Shown: one piece after another, positions 33,801 through 44,062 of the stretch
Layout: each line of letters begins with the position of its first letter
Numbering within the stretch: the stretch's first letter is position 1
Assembly (NCBI GenBank): GCA_001600455.1
Contig: BCKC01000007.1
Span: 301,394 to 365,393 of the forward strand
Source: Endocalyx cinctus
Lineage: Eukaryota > Ascomycota > Sordariomycetes > Amphisphaeriales > Apiosporaceae
Length of the DNA: 64,000 nucleotides
Reading direction: 5' to 3'
Translations under genes and position numbers: made by a program
Notes under the pieces: model-generated
What the model saw: only the letters and a program-made list of their open reading frames with translations
Told to the model about the DNA's origin: nothing
Database searches by the model: none

Positions 33801-36216
33801 TTACACTGACGACATGTGCTCCATATGTGCGACGGCGACTTGATCTTCGTACTGCTTCACCATATCGCCTCCCACCTGCTCAGCAAATACATCTACATCC
33901 GTGCTGGCAAACTTCCTCGCGCTAATCTTCTTCTCGAAGAGTAGATCCAGCTCAGCAAACGTGCGTCCTCGTGGTTCCGGGATGCGGAAGTACGTGTAAA
34001 TCAGGCAGAGGAAACACGAACCTCCCTGTGATGGCGCGTTAGTTACAATTCAAATCGAGACCTCGACAAAGGTTTTCCTTGCGACTTACCCAGAAAAAGC
34101 CGGCAAAGTTACCCCAGTCCCACTCGCTGGGGTTGAGCATGTATGGTGTCACGACACCGCACACAATGCTGACGATGTTGCTGGTACAGGTTAGCGACCG
34201 TCTAACGCAATAGGTATCGGGATAAGTAGGGACATACTAAAGAATGCGACCGAGCACCACCGTCTTGATCTGTAAACGTCGCGAGGATATCTCACCAACG
34301 AGCGAATAACAGACGGTACCAACGGTGAGTTGGTAGATGAGAGCCCAGATTAGTAAGATGCTGCCAGTTGCCAAGGACGCTTTCGTACGGTCCTGAGCGA
34401 GGCCAAGGAATCCCAAGATCATGAGAATGGCGAAGAGACCGCTCAAGCCGTATAAATATAACGTTCTGCAATCATTAGTCTTTCAAATTCCAGCATACTT
34501 ATGAGGAGAGTTTATGAATTCTGCGATTTAACTCACCTTCGTCCAACACCCCAAGTGATGAGGAACCATGCGCCAATCACGCCAACGCTGTTGATCGCAT
34601 ACTGGCCTAGGGCAAAAGAATAGGCCTTGTCACTGGAGAGACCGGCCGACTCCAAGAAATAGGTCGAATAGTTGGAGAACGAATTACCGCTCAAGTTCTG
34701 AATCGCCCAGCACATGCAGACGATCTCCGTTCGACGTAAGTCCGTGCCTTTGAAGCAGTCGAGATAAGTCGCTCCTTTAGTCGTCTAATAAGAATGAGAG
34801 TTAGCAGCTTCACCGAGAAAATGCGAGAGCGGAAACCCCACCTTCTGCTCCAGTGCCGAGGTGTGTACGATCATAGCAATCGTCTCATCCGGATCAAAAT
34901 CGGTCTCGCGATCCATGCTCGTCAAGCGGATCAGAGAACGCTTGGCCTCTTCCAATTTCCCCTTCCGCACAAGCCACCAAGGTGACTCGGGAGCGAAGAA
35001 GATTCCGATAATCAAAGGCAATGGCCATATCCATTGGATAGCGTACGGCTAAGACAAGTTAGTAATAAGACCGGCTTAAGATAGGTGATTAGAAACTAAC
35101 GATCCGATAGGCCAATTCATCGGTGCGCCATAAATTGCCCATGATGGTGCCGATGCCAATTAACTGACCGAGACCCCAGCACAAATTGATATAGGTGGTG
35201 AGATAACCACGAAGAGCGACTGGGCACACCTCGGACGCGTAAGTGATGGTGAGAGTCTGGAACACGCCCCATGGTATACCGCATAGTATTTCAGCCACCT
35301 GTAGATGCACCACAGTCTGCGCGGTGAAAAATATGGCGGTGAATCCAGCAATGAGGGTAAGAGAACCAATGACGGTATACCGATATCCAAACCTTTCCGA
35401 GATCCAACCGTTGATCAATAATCCAATGATCTCACCCTACATATATATTACAGTAAGTTAACCATGAGAGTTCATCCGCGTTCAAGGATAGCCTTGTCGA
35501 TGTTGAGGGGTTAAAGTGAAGAATTTTCTCATAAAAAGAAAAGAAAATAGAATAATCCCTTCCGTGGCTGCGTGGCTGCAGTACTGCACGGCACTTTTAT
35601 GACCTGTCACATCTGATAATATTTACTTACCACAGTTACACCGTTACTCAGACCTGCCTGCCACGCCGCAGGTACTTGCCAATAAGTTGTGCCATCCGCA
35701 TTGGTAAATTGCTGTCCGAAGTTCTCGTTGAATTGAGGTAAAGCATAGAAGTTATTGACGAGTGAGACATCGTAACCTTCCATGATGATCTGTAGATAAC
35801 GTATGAACGTAGAAGATATATTTATGCCAAGATTAGTCATCGTCTTTTTTTTTTTTTCTGGAAGATATGCCAGTATCAGACCATGAGGCGCGGCATTAAG
35901 TTACTCACTGTCGGTTATGTTAGTTATTTATTTCTTTTCTTTTTCTTTTTTTTTTTCTCTCACTTCAAGATTACTACATACCACAAGTAGAAATGAGAAT
36001 ACTCCAAGCGATAGCTTTCGGATAGAGCTTGACGCCTTGCCATAATGTCATGTTACGCTCCTTGTCCGTGGCCGATTTCGCATTGCGAATGATATCGGCC
36101 ATGTACTCAGAGGACTTTTCGTCCTTGAAGTCCTCCATCTCGCTTATCTTTTCTTCTGGCAAAATATTAGGAGCACGAGTGGTTGTTGAATCTGCGGCAG
36201 CGATTTCAATATCCAT
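33801..36216 (-). CDS. MFS sugar transporter (alpha-glucoside/maltose-type); intron 1 does not join in frame
   Basis: Eight exons: 36216-35982, 35789-35631, 35436-35101, 35048-34842, 34784-34537, 34465-34238, 34180-34090 and 34025-33801, about 575 aa. Motifs are [109 protein letters not shown] and [20 protein letters not shown]. These are the sugar-porter signatures ([17 protein letters not shown]) of fungal alpha-glucoside/hexose permeases, with 12 membrane helices. All junctions fit except the first. Exon 1 ends TGT-G before GTATGT (phase 1), while exon 2 after CAG must start in phase 0. Either there is a one-base error or mutation, or an unseen splice. The gene is divergent from a Zn2Cys6 regulator. 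Confidence 0.85.
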
Positions 36217-37262
36217 CGCTTAAAAAAAACAGAACGGGAGAAGGCTTTAAATATATAAATATTTTCTTTTTATATATCTAATCTCTTTTTAGATCGTGAG
36301 TAGTAAACCCCAAAAGCCAATTCGCCGGTTTTTTCTTGTTTCAAACAATGGATCAAAACATTGGTTATCTTTTACTTGGTATTTTTCTATTTCTTTCGAA
36401 GAAAAATTAAGAGAGAAAATTAATTCGATCTAGATTAGAGAGATGTGGAGAAGAAAAAAACTAACGAACCAACCCTGACCAAAAGAAAATGAACGACGAA
36501 CTCCTCATTTTTGGTATATTTGGTCCCGTGCCCTTCCAACTGCGTAACTATCTAGGTATCTACCTATCTAATTGCGTATATCCATCATCGACGATATCAA
36601 AAATATTGACCTAGTATTAGCACCGTCCCACACCCCCCCATATACTCCTCCCCCATAATGAAATAGTTGCGGGGAAACTTGTCGTGGAGGAATTGCTTTT
36701 ACTTTCTTGGAACAAATCAATACCCAAGTACCAAAGCAGCCCCATGCCCGAACACCCCGACCCCGGCCCCCCTTGCTTATTTGACCAATCTCCCCCAAGT
36801 CGGCCCAACCTACCCTGACCTTGCCCATTTCTGAGAGAAGCTCTGGTAGGAAAGAGGCGTAGTTAGGTCGATACGTATGCTGGTATGTAGTCTATGCTTG
36901 GAAGATCTTTGCTTATAACCCGCTAACATAGCGGTGGAGCCTTTCTCTATCTCATTCTCTTTTTTCTTGGGTCCCACATGACGTGAAGATACAGGTGAAA
37001 GGGGAGTAACAAAAAAAAGAATAAAACATAAAAAAAATAAAATAAAAATAAAACCTCTTTTCGAGCCTTGGCCCTCTCTTATTTAAGGTATTTCAAAGAA
37101 ATTCCCCCCCTGTCATCCTTATTCGCCGGTTTTGTCCATCTCCGGACGACATTGTGCAAATCAATAATAAACCCTCATTAGCGAAAATTCCGAAGAGACT
37201 ATGAGAAAAGCACGATAGAATTATTAGATCCAATCCCCATTTCCGAGACGATATCATCGCGA
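36217..37262. promoter_or_regulatory. Divergent promoter region between MFS transporter and Zn2Cys6 regulator
   Basis: A 1,046-bp spacer between two divergent start codons, with A/T tracts and pyrimidine-rich stretches on the regulator side. Minus-strand ORFs at 36568-36828 are not coding in character. A shared control region is inferred from the arrangement; no operator was identified. Confidence 0.45.
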
Positions 37263-39736
37263 ATGTTCTCACCGGAGCACCCAAGCAATTTCTTAGCTTC
37301 ACCATGGTAAGTCCCACTCTCTATTAATTTTATATTCTGCATACACCCGATGACCCGCTCATGTCTCGGAGCGTATACTCTTGAAGAAACGAGAAAAGAA
37401 AAATAATAAAATCAACAACCCGAAGAGGAAGCTATATTAAGGAATCATAATAAATTTCATATATCATCTATTTCACCGTACAATCACTAGAAGTTCACGA
37501 GTGCTAACCATGTGACTCTCATGACAGTCGTACATGTCGTGAACACCATTTAAAATGTGAGAACAACAGTCTTGGACGTACGTTCTCAGGCAGACGTCAC
37601 TGATAAGAATGGCTTTCAGGTGGTAGAGAAATGCCCGAGTGCGGACGGTGCGTGAGTGCAGGTCGTAAGTGCATGGTTGAGTTCAAGTTCAAGAATAGAA
37701 TAGGTAGGTGGCAATATGTCTATTAAATTCTCTTTTCTTTTTTTTCTACGATTTCGAATCCTTCATTCGACAGTTCCCCGTAAAAAGACACGAATGTTAA
37801 CTCTCTTCTACAGATACTTTCAAGGGTCAAAGATGGGTTCAGCCTGCCAGATGTATGTGTCCTTTGGTCAGTATCCTCAACAATTCTCGGATCATTCACT
37901 AAGTAGTGTAGTGGAGTTTCAAGATGTGACTCGGCATTACACCGCAGGCAGCCCACTGCCAGAAGACTCAAAATATCCATCGCAGGCCGGCGAGACCCCT
38001 AGTGAATACGCGGAGTCTGTATCATCTGTAAACACCCGTTCGACTCGCAATGAGATAGGGCGCCGTTACAATGCGTACCCGTCACCCGACGAAACAGTAG
38101 CAGCTCGTGACACGCCGAAGAGCCAACCTGCACATCCAATCCTACCCAGTGTAAATGCAATGATAGCTGCACCTCACTTGCGTGAAATGAAGCTATCGAA
38201 GTCACCAAGTACACCATCGCAGTTCTTTGAGATGACGCTCCATTCGTCACCCCCTCCAAACATACAACCCGAAATCTTCCATAACGGTGGCGGCACGTTG
38301 CCGCTAAGGACCAGGACGGAGGCAGATTTAGTTCAGCATTATATCAAAACGATTGCTCCTTGCGTGAGTGGAATGACCAATCATAATCCCCTGTAAGTAA
38401 GTGCTAATCAGGATACTCAGCTGGACTTGACCGATCCCTGGAGGCATTTCGAGTTTCTTGTACCTCAGCGGGCAAGCAACTGCCAAACCTTGCTAAACGC
38501 CATGCTCGCTATAGCAGCAAGGCATCTCAGCCATACGTCGGATTTCGATAAGGACATCTCGTATAGCTATTCTGACGAATGCGTTAAATCTCTCCGGGCT
38601 TTATTGAACACTTCCGATACCTCGCATATGGATCTGTTTGCCGCCACTATAATATTACGCATGCTGGAGGAAATGGAAGGTAAGAAATTATATGCGAAAT
38701 TATCCGAAACTGGGCCATGGACTAAGACGAAACTGCAGGAACCACGACCGGTCAAGATAATTTTCATCATTTGCCCGGCATACATGCTTTCGTTAATGTC
38801 GGAGACGAGTATATACAACCAGGAAGCCTGAGTGCAGCTTCATTCTGGGTAGGGCTACGACAAGAAATTTATATCGCGGTCATCACTCAAAGACCGGTGA
38901 TGGTGAACTTAGAAAATCGTCAGATTGTGGACCGATCGTTCGATTTTCAAAATGACTACGCGTGGTCTAACAGAGCTGTGGTTCTTATCGCCGATGTCCT
39001 CAACTTTTGTTTTGGGGATACGGGGAACAAAAAAGACCGCTGGATACAACTTAATCAGGAAGCGGATCAATGGTCCTCAAAAAGACCCGATAGCTTCAGA
39101 CCATTCTATTACAAGGGTCGAGAATGGGATAGCAGCCACTCGAGCAAAACCTCTTTCCCACAACTCTACCATCGCTCAAGCTGTCACGGTGGGTCTCCAT
39201 ACTATTCAGGATTTCTCAAACTCATTCAAGCTGACGTTTTCATTCTCCATTTTTTTCCCCTTTCGCAGTGGTCGGGATCCAACATCACCTTCTCGCTCGA
39301 TTATTCCTAATAGAGTATAATCCGAATGCTCCCAGATTAGGGCCAAAACGCAAGGCAGCGCTTAAGGAGATGACAGCAAGTTGATCCAGAATATCCCTTG
39401 GCTTGGACTAATTACTAATACGTGAGATAGGACCGTATCGAGGATCTCGTACGGGAACTATGTGGTATCGCTATCTGCAACCAATGGACGCCGCCGGGTA
39501 TGTTTGCAGCATGTATGGGGATTGCCATGTGTAAGAAATCTATCCAATGAAGACCGCAAAGATTGTTACTTACTGTAATCACAGTCGGGGATCGTTTTAG
39601 TGATCCAGTCGACCAAGACGCTTTAGTGGATCTCCTACAGAAAACCGAGGCCGGTTACGCTCGCCCAACGGCCAAGATCAAGCAAGAATTAATGGTAGCG
39701 TGGGATAGGACGACAGAGGTGCCCTGTCCTAGCTGA
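37263..39736 (+). CDS. ARCA-like Zn2Cys6 transcription factor; one exon junction does not join in frame
   Basis: Proposed exons are 37263-37306, 37528-37577, 37620-37703, 37814-37852, 37912-38363, 38421-38679, 38739-39188, 39269-39379, 39431-39530 and 39585-39736 (about 580 aa). The Zn cluster is split over three exons: CRTCREHHLKC, then CGRCVSAGRKC, with Cys spacing 2-6-13-2-6. Later blocks are EFQDVTRHYTAGSPLPEDS, YIKTIAPCLDLTDPWRHFEF, LLNAMLAIAARHLSHTSDFD, FHHLPGIHAFVNVGDEYIQP, LSAASFWVGLRQEIYIAV, FPQLYHRSSCHVVGIQHHLL, EYNPNAPRLGPKRKAALKEM, IEDLVRELCGIAICNQW and GDRFSDPVDQDALVDLL. This is the conserved order of ARCA/fungal-trans_2-type regulators. From exon 8 (phase 1) to exon 9 (phase 0) no AG gives the right frame, so a one-base lesion or error is likely near 39380-39430. 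Exons 2-4 are less certain. Confidence 0.7.
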
Positions 39737-40755
39737 AAAGAGGAGGCTCCCTTTCTCCGCATTCTATACACTCCATACGTAATTTTAGATATCTTGCTCT
39801 CAGGCATCTCTGGGGGAAATAACGCGGAGAAGCCGTCATCACGTTTCCCCATCTGCCCCTCCCTCTGAAGCTTATGGCTGCTACGGTGACATGGTCCAGC
39901 GTTGGCGATATCCACAGTTCTTGCCTCCTCGCGCTCTACGGCGGAGTCAGAGAAAGTCCCCATTGCATGTGCCGAGAATGCCAACTCAGGGATTATTGCC
40001 AATACAATCAATACTGCTAATACTGAAATGACGTTAACCCATGAAATGGGACCCATCTTGATCCAGATTTTACTATACGAAAACGAAATTGGCGTGGCGT
40101 TGTGGTGGAGTTTAAGTTGTTGTAACCGGGCATTTTTACCCTTTTCACTTTTCCCTTCGAAATGAGCCCCATTCTATCCAGTCCCAATTCGATGTCACTA
40201 TGCAGAAATTGATCTCAGATAGCGGGTCGGTATACCCATAATAGTATAGCGCTCCTTGTACGTATCATTTGAATCTCGGTCAACGGGAGATCTCCGGCCA
40301 AGGGATGGGGACGGACCCTTAATTATCCAAAACAGTTCATATTCGGCGAATTTTACCATTTACGATCTTCTTAATACACACATCGTTACCCACGTTACTC
40401 TTTTTCTCCTCTCCGTTGGTCACAGCATGATCACTTAACTTTTTGATCATTCGACAAGGAAGAAAGAAAGAAAAAAAATTGGGGTGAAGGTTTTTTTTTT
40501 TTCCTTGGTCACAATGTACGAGTCCAAAAGGTATTTAAAATCTTTCAAGATGGCATCTCTTCTGGATGAAAAAATCAAAAAGCAATATTTCATAAGACAT
40601 TTAAAATCAAAAACTTGATCCGCAAAGACAAAAGAAAAGAAAAGAGCAAAATAAATATCTTTTAAGAGAAGATTGATACCCCTTTGTTTCTTGACAAATA
40701 GTCTTTGTCATTCTAGTAAAAAAATATAATACCACACAAAAAAAAGTTATTCATC
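39737..40755. other. Intergenic region upstream of MIOX
   Basis: About 1 kb with long A and T runs near 40440-40760. A 133-aa minus ORF at 39655-40056 overlaps the regulator end and has no recognisable motif. It should hold the MIOX promoter. Confidence 0.5.
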
Positions 40756-41706
40756 ATGGCACCAGGCGCTCTCATTGACGACGTCCCGTCGACGCGTGAC
40801 GGACAGAAGTTGGAAGAGACTTCAGACCACATCGACGCCGTCAACGTGTTGAAAGACCAGCAAAAGAAGAAAGCTGCCGAGGACAAGATCAAATTCGACG
40901 ACGAGTCCAAGTTCGACTCGGAGAAGGACAAGACACAGTTCAGGCAATACGAGGACGCCTGCGATCGGGTCAAGAACTTCTACCTCGAACAGCACACAAA
41001 ACAGACCGTAGCATACAACCTGAAGGTCCGAAACCAGTTGAAGACCCAGACTCGGGACGAGATGACCATCTGGGAGGCTATGGAGAAACTCAACACTCTC
41101 ATCGACGACTCCGACCCCGACACCAGCCTGTCGCAGATCCAGCACTTGCTCCAGTCGGCCGAGGCCATCCGCAAGGACGGCAAGCCCCGATGGATGCAGC
41201 TCACGGGATTGATCCACGACCTCGGCAAGCTCCTGTTCTTCTACGGATCCGAGGGCCAGTGGGACGTCGTAGGGGACACGTTCCCGGTCGGATGCGCCTT
41301 CGACGAGCGGATCATCTACCCGGGCTCCTTCGTCGACAACCCGGACTCGAAGGATCCGATCTACAGCACGCCCAACGGGATCTACTCGCCCGGATGCGGC
41401 CTCGACAACGTTATGCTCTCTTGGGGACACGACGAGTACCTCTACCACGTCGTCAAGGAGCAGTCGACGCTGCCGCCCGAGGCGCTCGCCATGATCCGTT
41501 ACCACTCCTTCTACCCCTGGCACAAGGAGGGCGCTTACCGCCACTTCATGACCGAGCACGACGAGAAGATGCTCGAGGCCGTCAAGGCTTTCAACCCTTA
41601 CGACTTGTACAGCAAGAGCGACGGTATCCCCGACGCCGAGGAGTTGAAGCCTTACTATATGGAACTCATCAATGAGTTCTTCCCCCAGCCGGTCATCAAG
41701 TGGTAG
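40756..41706 (+). CDS. myo-Inositol oxygenase
   Basis: Single exon, 316 aa, close to the family length. The enzyme oxidises myo-inositol with O2 to D-glucuronate (EC 1.13.99.1) at a mixed-valent di-iron site in the cytosol. All metal ligands can be placed by comparison with the mouse enzyme: His130 (SQIQHLLQSAEAIR), His154-Asp155 (LIHDLGKLL), His225 (SWGHDEYLYHV), His250 (IRYHSFYPWH) and Asp283 (NPYDLYSKSDG). Further hallmarks are FYGSEGQWDVVGDTFPVGCA, GIYSPGCGLDNVML and HKEGAYRHFMTEHDEKML. The first 60 residues are a charged fungal extension. Codon use is strongly GC3-rich, which suggests good expression. It sits 1 kb downstream of the Zn2Cys6 regulator and near a sugar-type transporter. Confidence 0.97.
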   Translation: MAPGALIDDVPSTRDGQKLEETSDHIDAVNVLKDQQKKKAAEDKIKFDDESKFDSEKDKTQFRQYEDACDRVKNFYLEQHTKQTVAYNLKVRNQLKTQTRDEMTIWEAMEKLNTLIDDSDPDTSLSQIQHLLQSAEAIRKDGKPRWMQLTGLIHDLGKLLFFYGSEGQWDVVGDTFPVGCAFDERIIYPGSFVDNPDSKDPIYSTPNGIYSPGCGLDNVMLSWGHDEYLYHVVKEQSTLPPEALAMIRYHSFYPWHKEGAYRHFMTEHDEKMLEAVKAFNPYDLYSKSDGIPDAEELKPYYMELINEFFPQPVIKW

Positions 41707-42398
41707 TTGTGTAGTAGTACCAAGAGACCAAAAAAATAAAAAATAAAAATAAAAAAAGAATTTGATGTCATGAAGCTTTTGCTTGTTTCTTTCCTTTCTT
41801 TTATGTTTTTCTATTGAATTTCATTTCAAGAAGTGGGTCTTGTCTTGGAGGGATTATAAACGATTTTGTCCCTATATGAATGCTTGCTTGCGGGAATGTG
41901 AAGAGAGAAAAGTACTAGAATGCTAGATGCTTTACGAGAGATTTAGAACGACGGCACACAGCCTTTAGAGGTTGGTTCTAAAAAAAGATATACTAAGGTA
42001 TATCTAGATGTGATAGTTAGATGATATACCGAAGCATAGGTCTATATGCTATGACGAGAATGACATGAATGAAAAAAGTAAGAAGTTTTCTTCTTATTTT
42101 ACTTGACATACAAAAAGAACGCTTTGCTCCTGGCCTGCCCCTTTTCAAGTGATAAGATAACTCTAGTCTAATGTGCATTTGGCTTACAGAAGAAGATATG
42201 TGGGAAAAAAAGAAAGAACAAGAAGGGAAGGATAAAATTCAAATTACCTAAGACAAACACATACACTGTATGTTGCATACTCCGTAACAGTCAGATAACT
42301 TCAGTGTAAATATCGTATCACATAACATATAAATAAAAGTATATAAAGGGGGAAGAAGGAAACAGGAACGCAAACAAGCTAGCCAACTTAAAAGAAAA
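41707..42398. other. Convergent intergenic spacer
   Basis: AT-rich spacer with A-runs just after the MIOX stop. It holds the 3' ends of MIOX and the DUF1996/WSC gene. No ORF of note was seen. Confidence 0.6.
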
Positions 42399-44062
42399 TC
42401 AGTATGGCGGGATACCCTCGTTGACGCAGTTATTACTGTCGGTACACTTAGTGTATACCGAGATCCAAGCAGCGCCACCGCAGAGCTGACTCCCATCTCC
42501 CGAGCACGCGGTAGACCCGCAATCGCCCAGCGTGCCGTTGGTCGGGTACCTATCCTGGGAGAGGGTATTTCCGCAAAAGCACTGGTTGTAGTACTCGACG
42601 CCGGCGTACTTGTAGCCCTTGCTGCCGCACAGCTGCACGCACATGTCGGCCGTCATGTCGGACTCGTCGGACTCGTACCCGTCCAGAGTCCGGCTCTGGC
42701 CGGGAGGGTCCTTGGCGCATATCACGTGCTTCCATCCGGCCTTGGTCTCGTCCGTGAAGGGGAGCTGATAGTCACCGATGTGCGCATCGTTGCCGCACCC
42801 CGATTGGATCGTCGCCGGCTCCGGTCCGGCCTGTATCGGGTTGCAGCCTGGCAGCGCCGATAGCACGCCCGAGACGCTTTCTGTCACGCGGGGGAGGACC
42901 TTGCATGCATTCATGTCGTCGCTTACGCGCAGGTCAAAGGCACCGCATTCCTCAATCACACCGCTGTCCGCCGTGCAAGTGTTGATTGCGTTTTGCAGAA
43001 CCTCCACGTTCCAGCCGTTTATAAAATCACCGTGATATCCGTAGCCGGTTGGATCACTGTCATTTTTTTTTCCACGGGTTCATATTAGTAAGAAACTCAT
43101 TATATAGGGTTAAAAAAAAGTGGGGGATAATAGGGGAGGAAAAGTAGGTGATGGAAAAAAAAGAAAAGAGAACATACCCGTTGGAAAAGACGAAAGGTTG
43201 TGAGTCTCCATACCACATGTCCTTGAAATCATCAACACTCCAAACGACCTCGTAAAAGATGGATATAAACCTCTTCGGGTGGGAGTCGGGACAGTGGCCC
43301 GTGTCGACGTTACTCGGGTAAGCCATGTGGCTCTTGTGATCGGTCGAGTCTAGGTTAACGCCGTCCCAGCACGACGGGAAGAAGACCTGGGCGCGGAGGC
43401 CGTCCGGGCAGTTCTGGTTCGGCAGCTCGTGCAGCTCATCGTCGCTCGCGCCGAGACAACGGTAGGTGATGGCCCGCTGTGTTAGCGTGTCGCTGTAATT
43501 ACGTAGCGTCGGCGTCCCGGCGATCATCTGGAACCCTTCGGGAAAAGCAACTAGACCTTGGTCGTACTCGGGGTCCTGCTCGTCCGTGCGTTGACTATAT
43601 AGTTATTTTTATGATTCAGTTAATGGCCCCTTTGTCATTTTCTTTGTCATTTTTTTTCTCCGACATACATATCGTATATGCAAGAATGAAAGGGGATAAA
43701 AAAGAAAAATTAAGTACGTACAGATAGTAAACCAGCATTCCTCCGGTCTGCTTCACCGGCATAAAACTTCCATTCTGGGCGTGGAAGTACAAGCTCGGGA
43801 CCCAATAAACGGAAAGATCCTGGACTACTTCGCAGGTGGAGCAGGTCGCCGTCTGGGTCGTCGCGTAGTCCATGGTGAAGTTGAACGCGTTGGATCCCAT
43901 GACGGTGTGAACATGCTGAGCGACGGCGCCGGGCTGGATGATTGGGTCGGCTCGTTCCACCACGACAGGCGAGCCGCACGAGAGTCGGAAGAAGGCATTT
44001 GTTTGGGTCGCTAAGGTCGCGATCCCGACGCCGATGACGGCATTCGTATAAAAAGATGGCAT
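42399..44062 (-). CDS. Secreted DUF1996 protein with C-terminal WSC domain
   Basis: Exons are 44062-43722, 43594-43178 and 43056-42399, giving 471 aa in phase. The signal peptide is NAVIGVGIATLATQTNAFF. The DUF1996 part has FRLSCGSPVVVERADPIIQP, GAVAQHVHTVMGSNAFNFTM, VVQDLSVYWVPSLYFHAQNG, CPDGLRAQVFFPSCWDGVNL, HKSHMAYPSNVDTGHCPDSH and DPTGYGYHGDFINGW. The WSC part starts at AGWKHVICAKDPPG and has the Cys pattern MTADMCVQLCGSKGYKYAGV, YYNQCFCGNTL, DCGSTACSGDGSQLCGGAAW. WSC domains bind carbohydrate. DUF1996 is a common extracellular fungal domain of unknown activity, resembling a polysaccharide-active fold. There is no GPI signal, so it is probably released or wall-bound. Confidence 0.93.

Noticed and set aside
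37716..37911. Upstream part of the long plus ORF beginning at 37716
   Set aside because: It reads through introns 3 and 4 of the Zn2Cys6 gene. The spliced frame (RIDTFKGQRWVQPARLEF) fits the family better than the unspliced reading.
39655..40056. 133-aa minus-strand ORF with membrane-like stretch
   Set aside because: Antisense to the last exon of the regulator; the hydrophobic run is a by-product of the opposite-strand codons.
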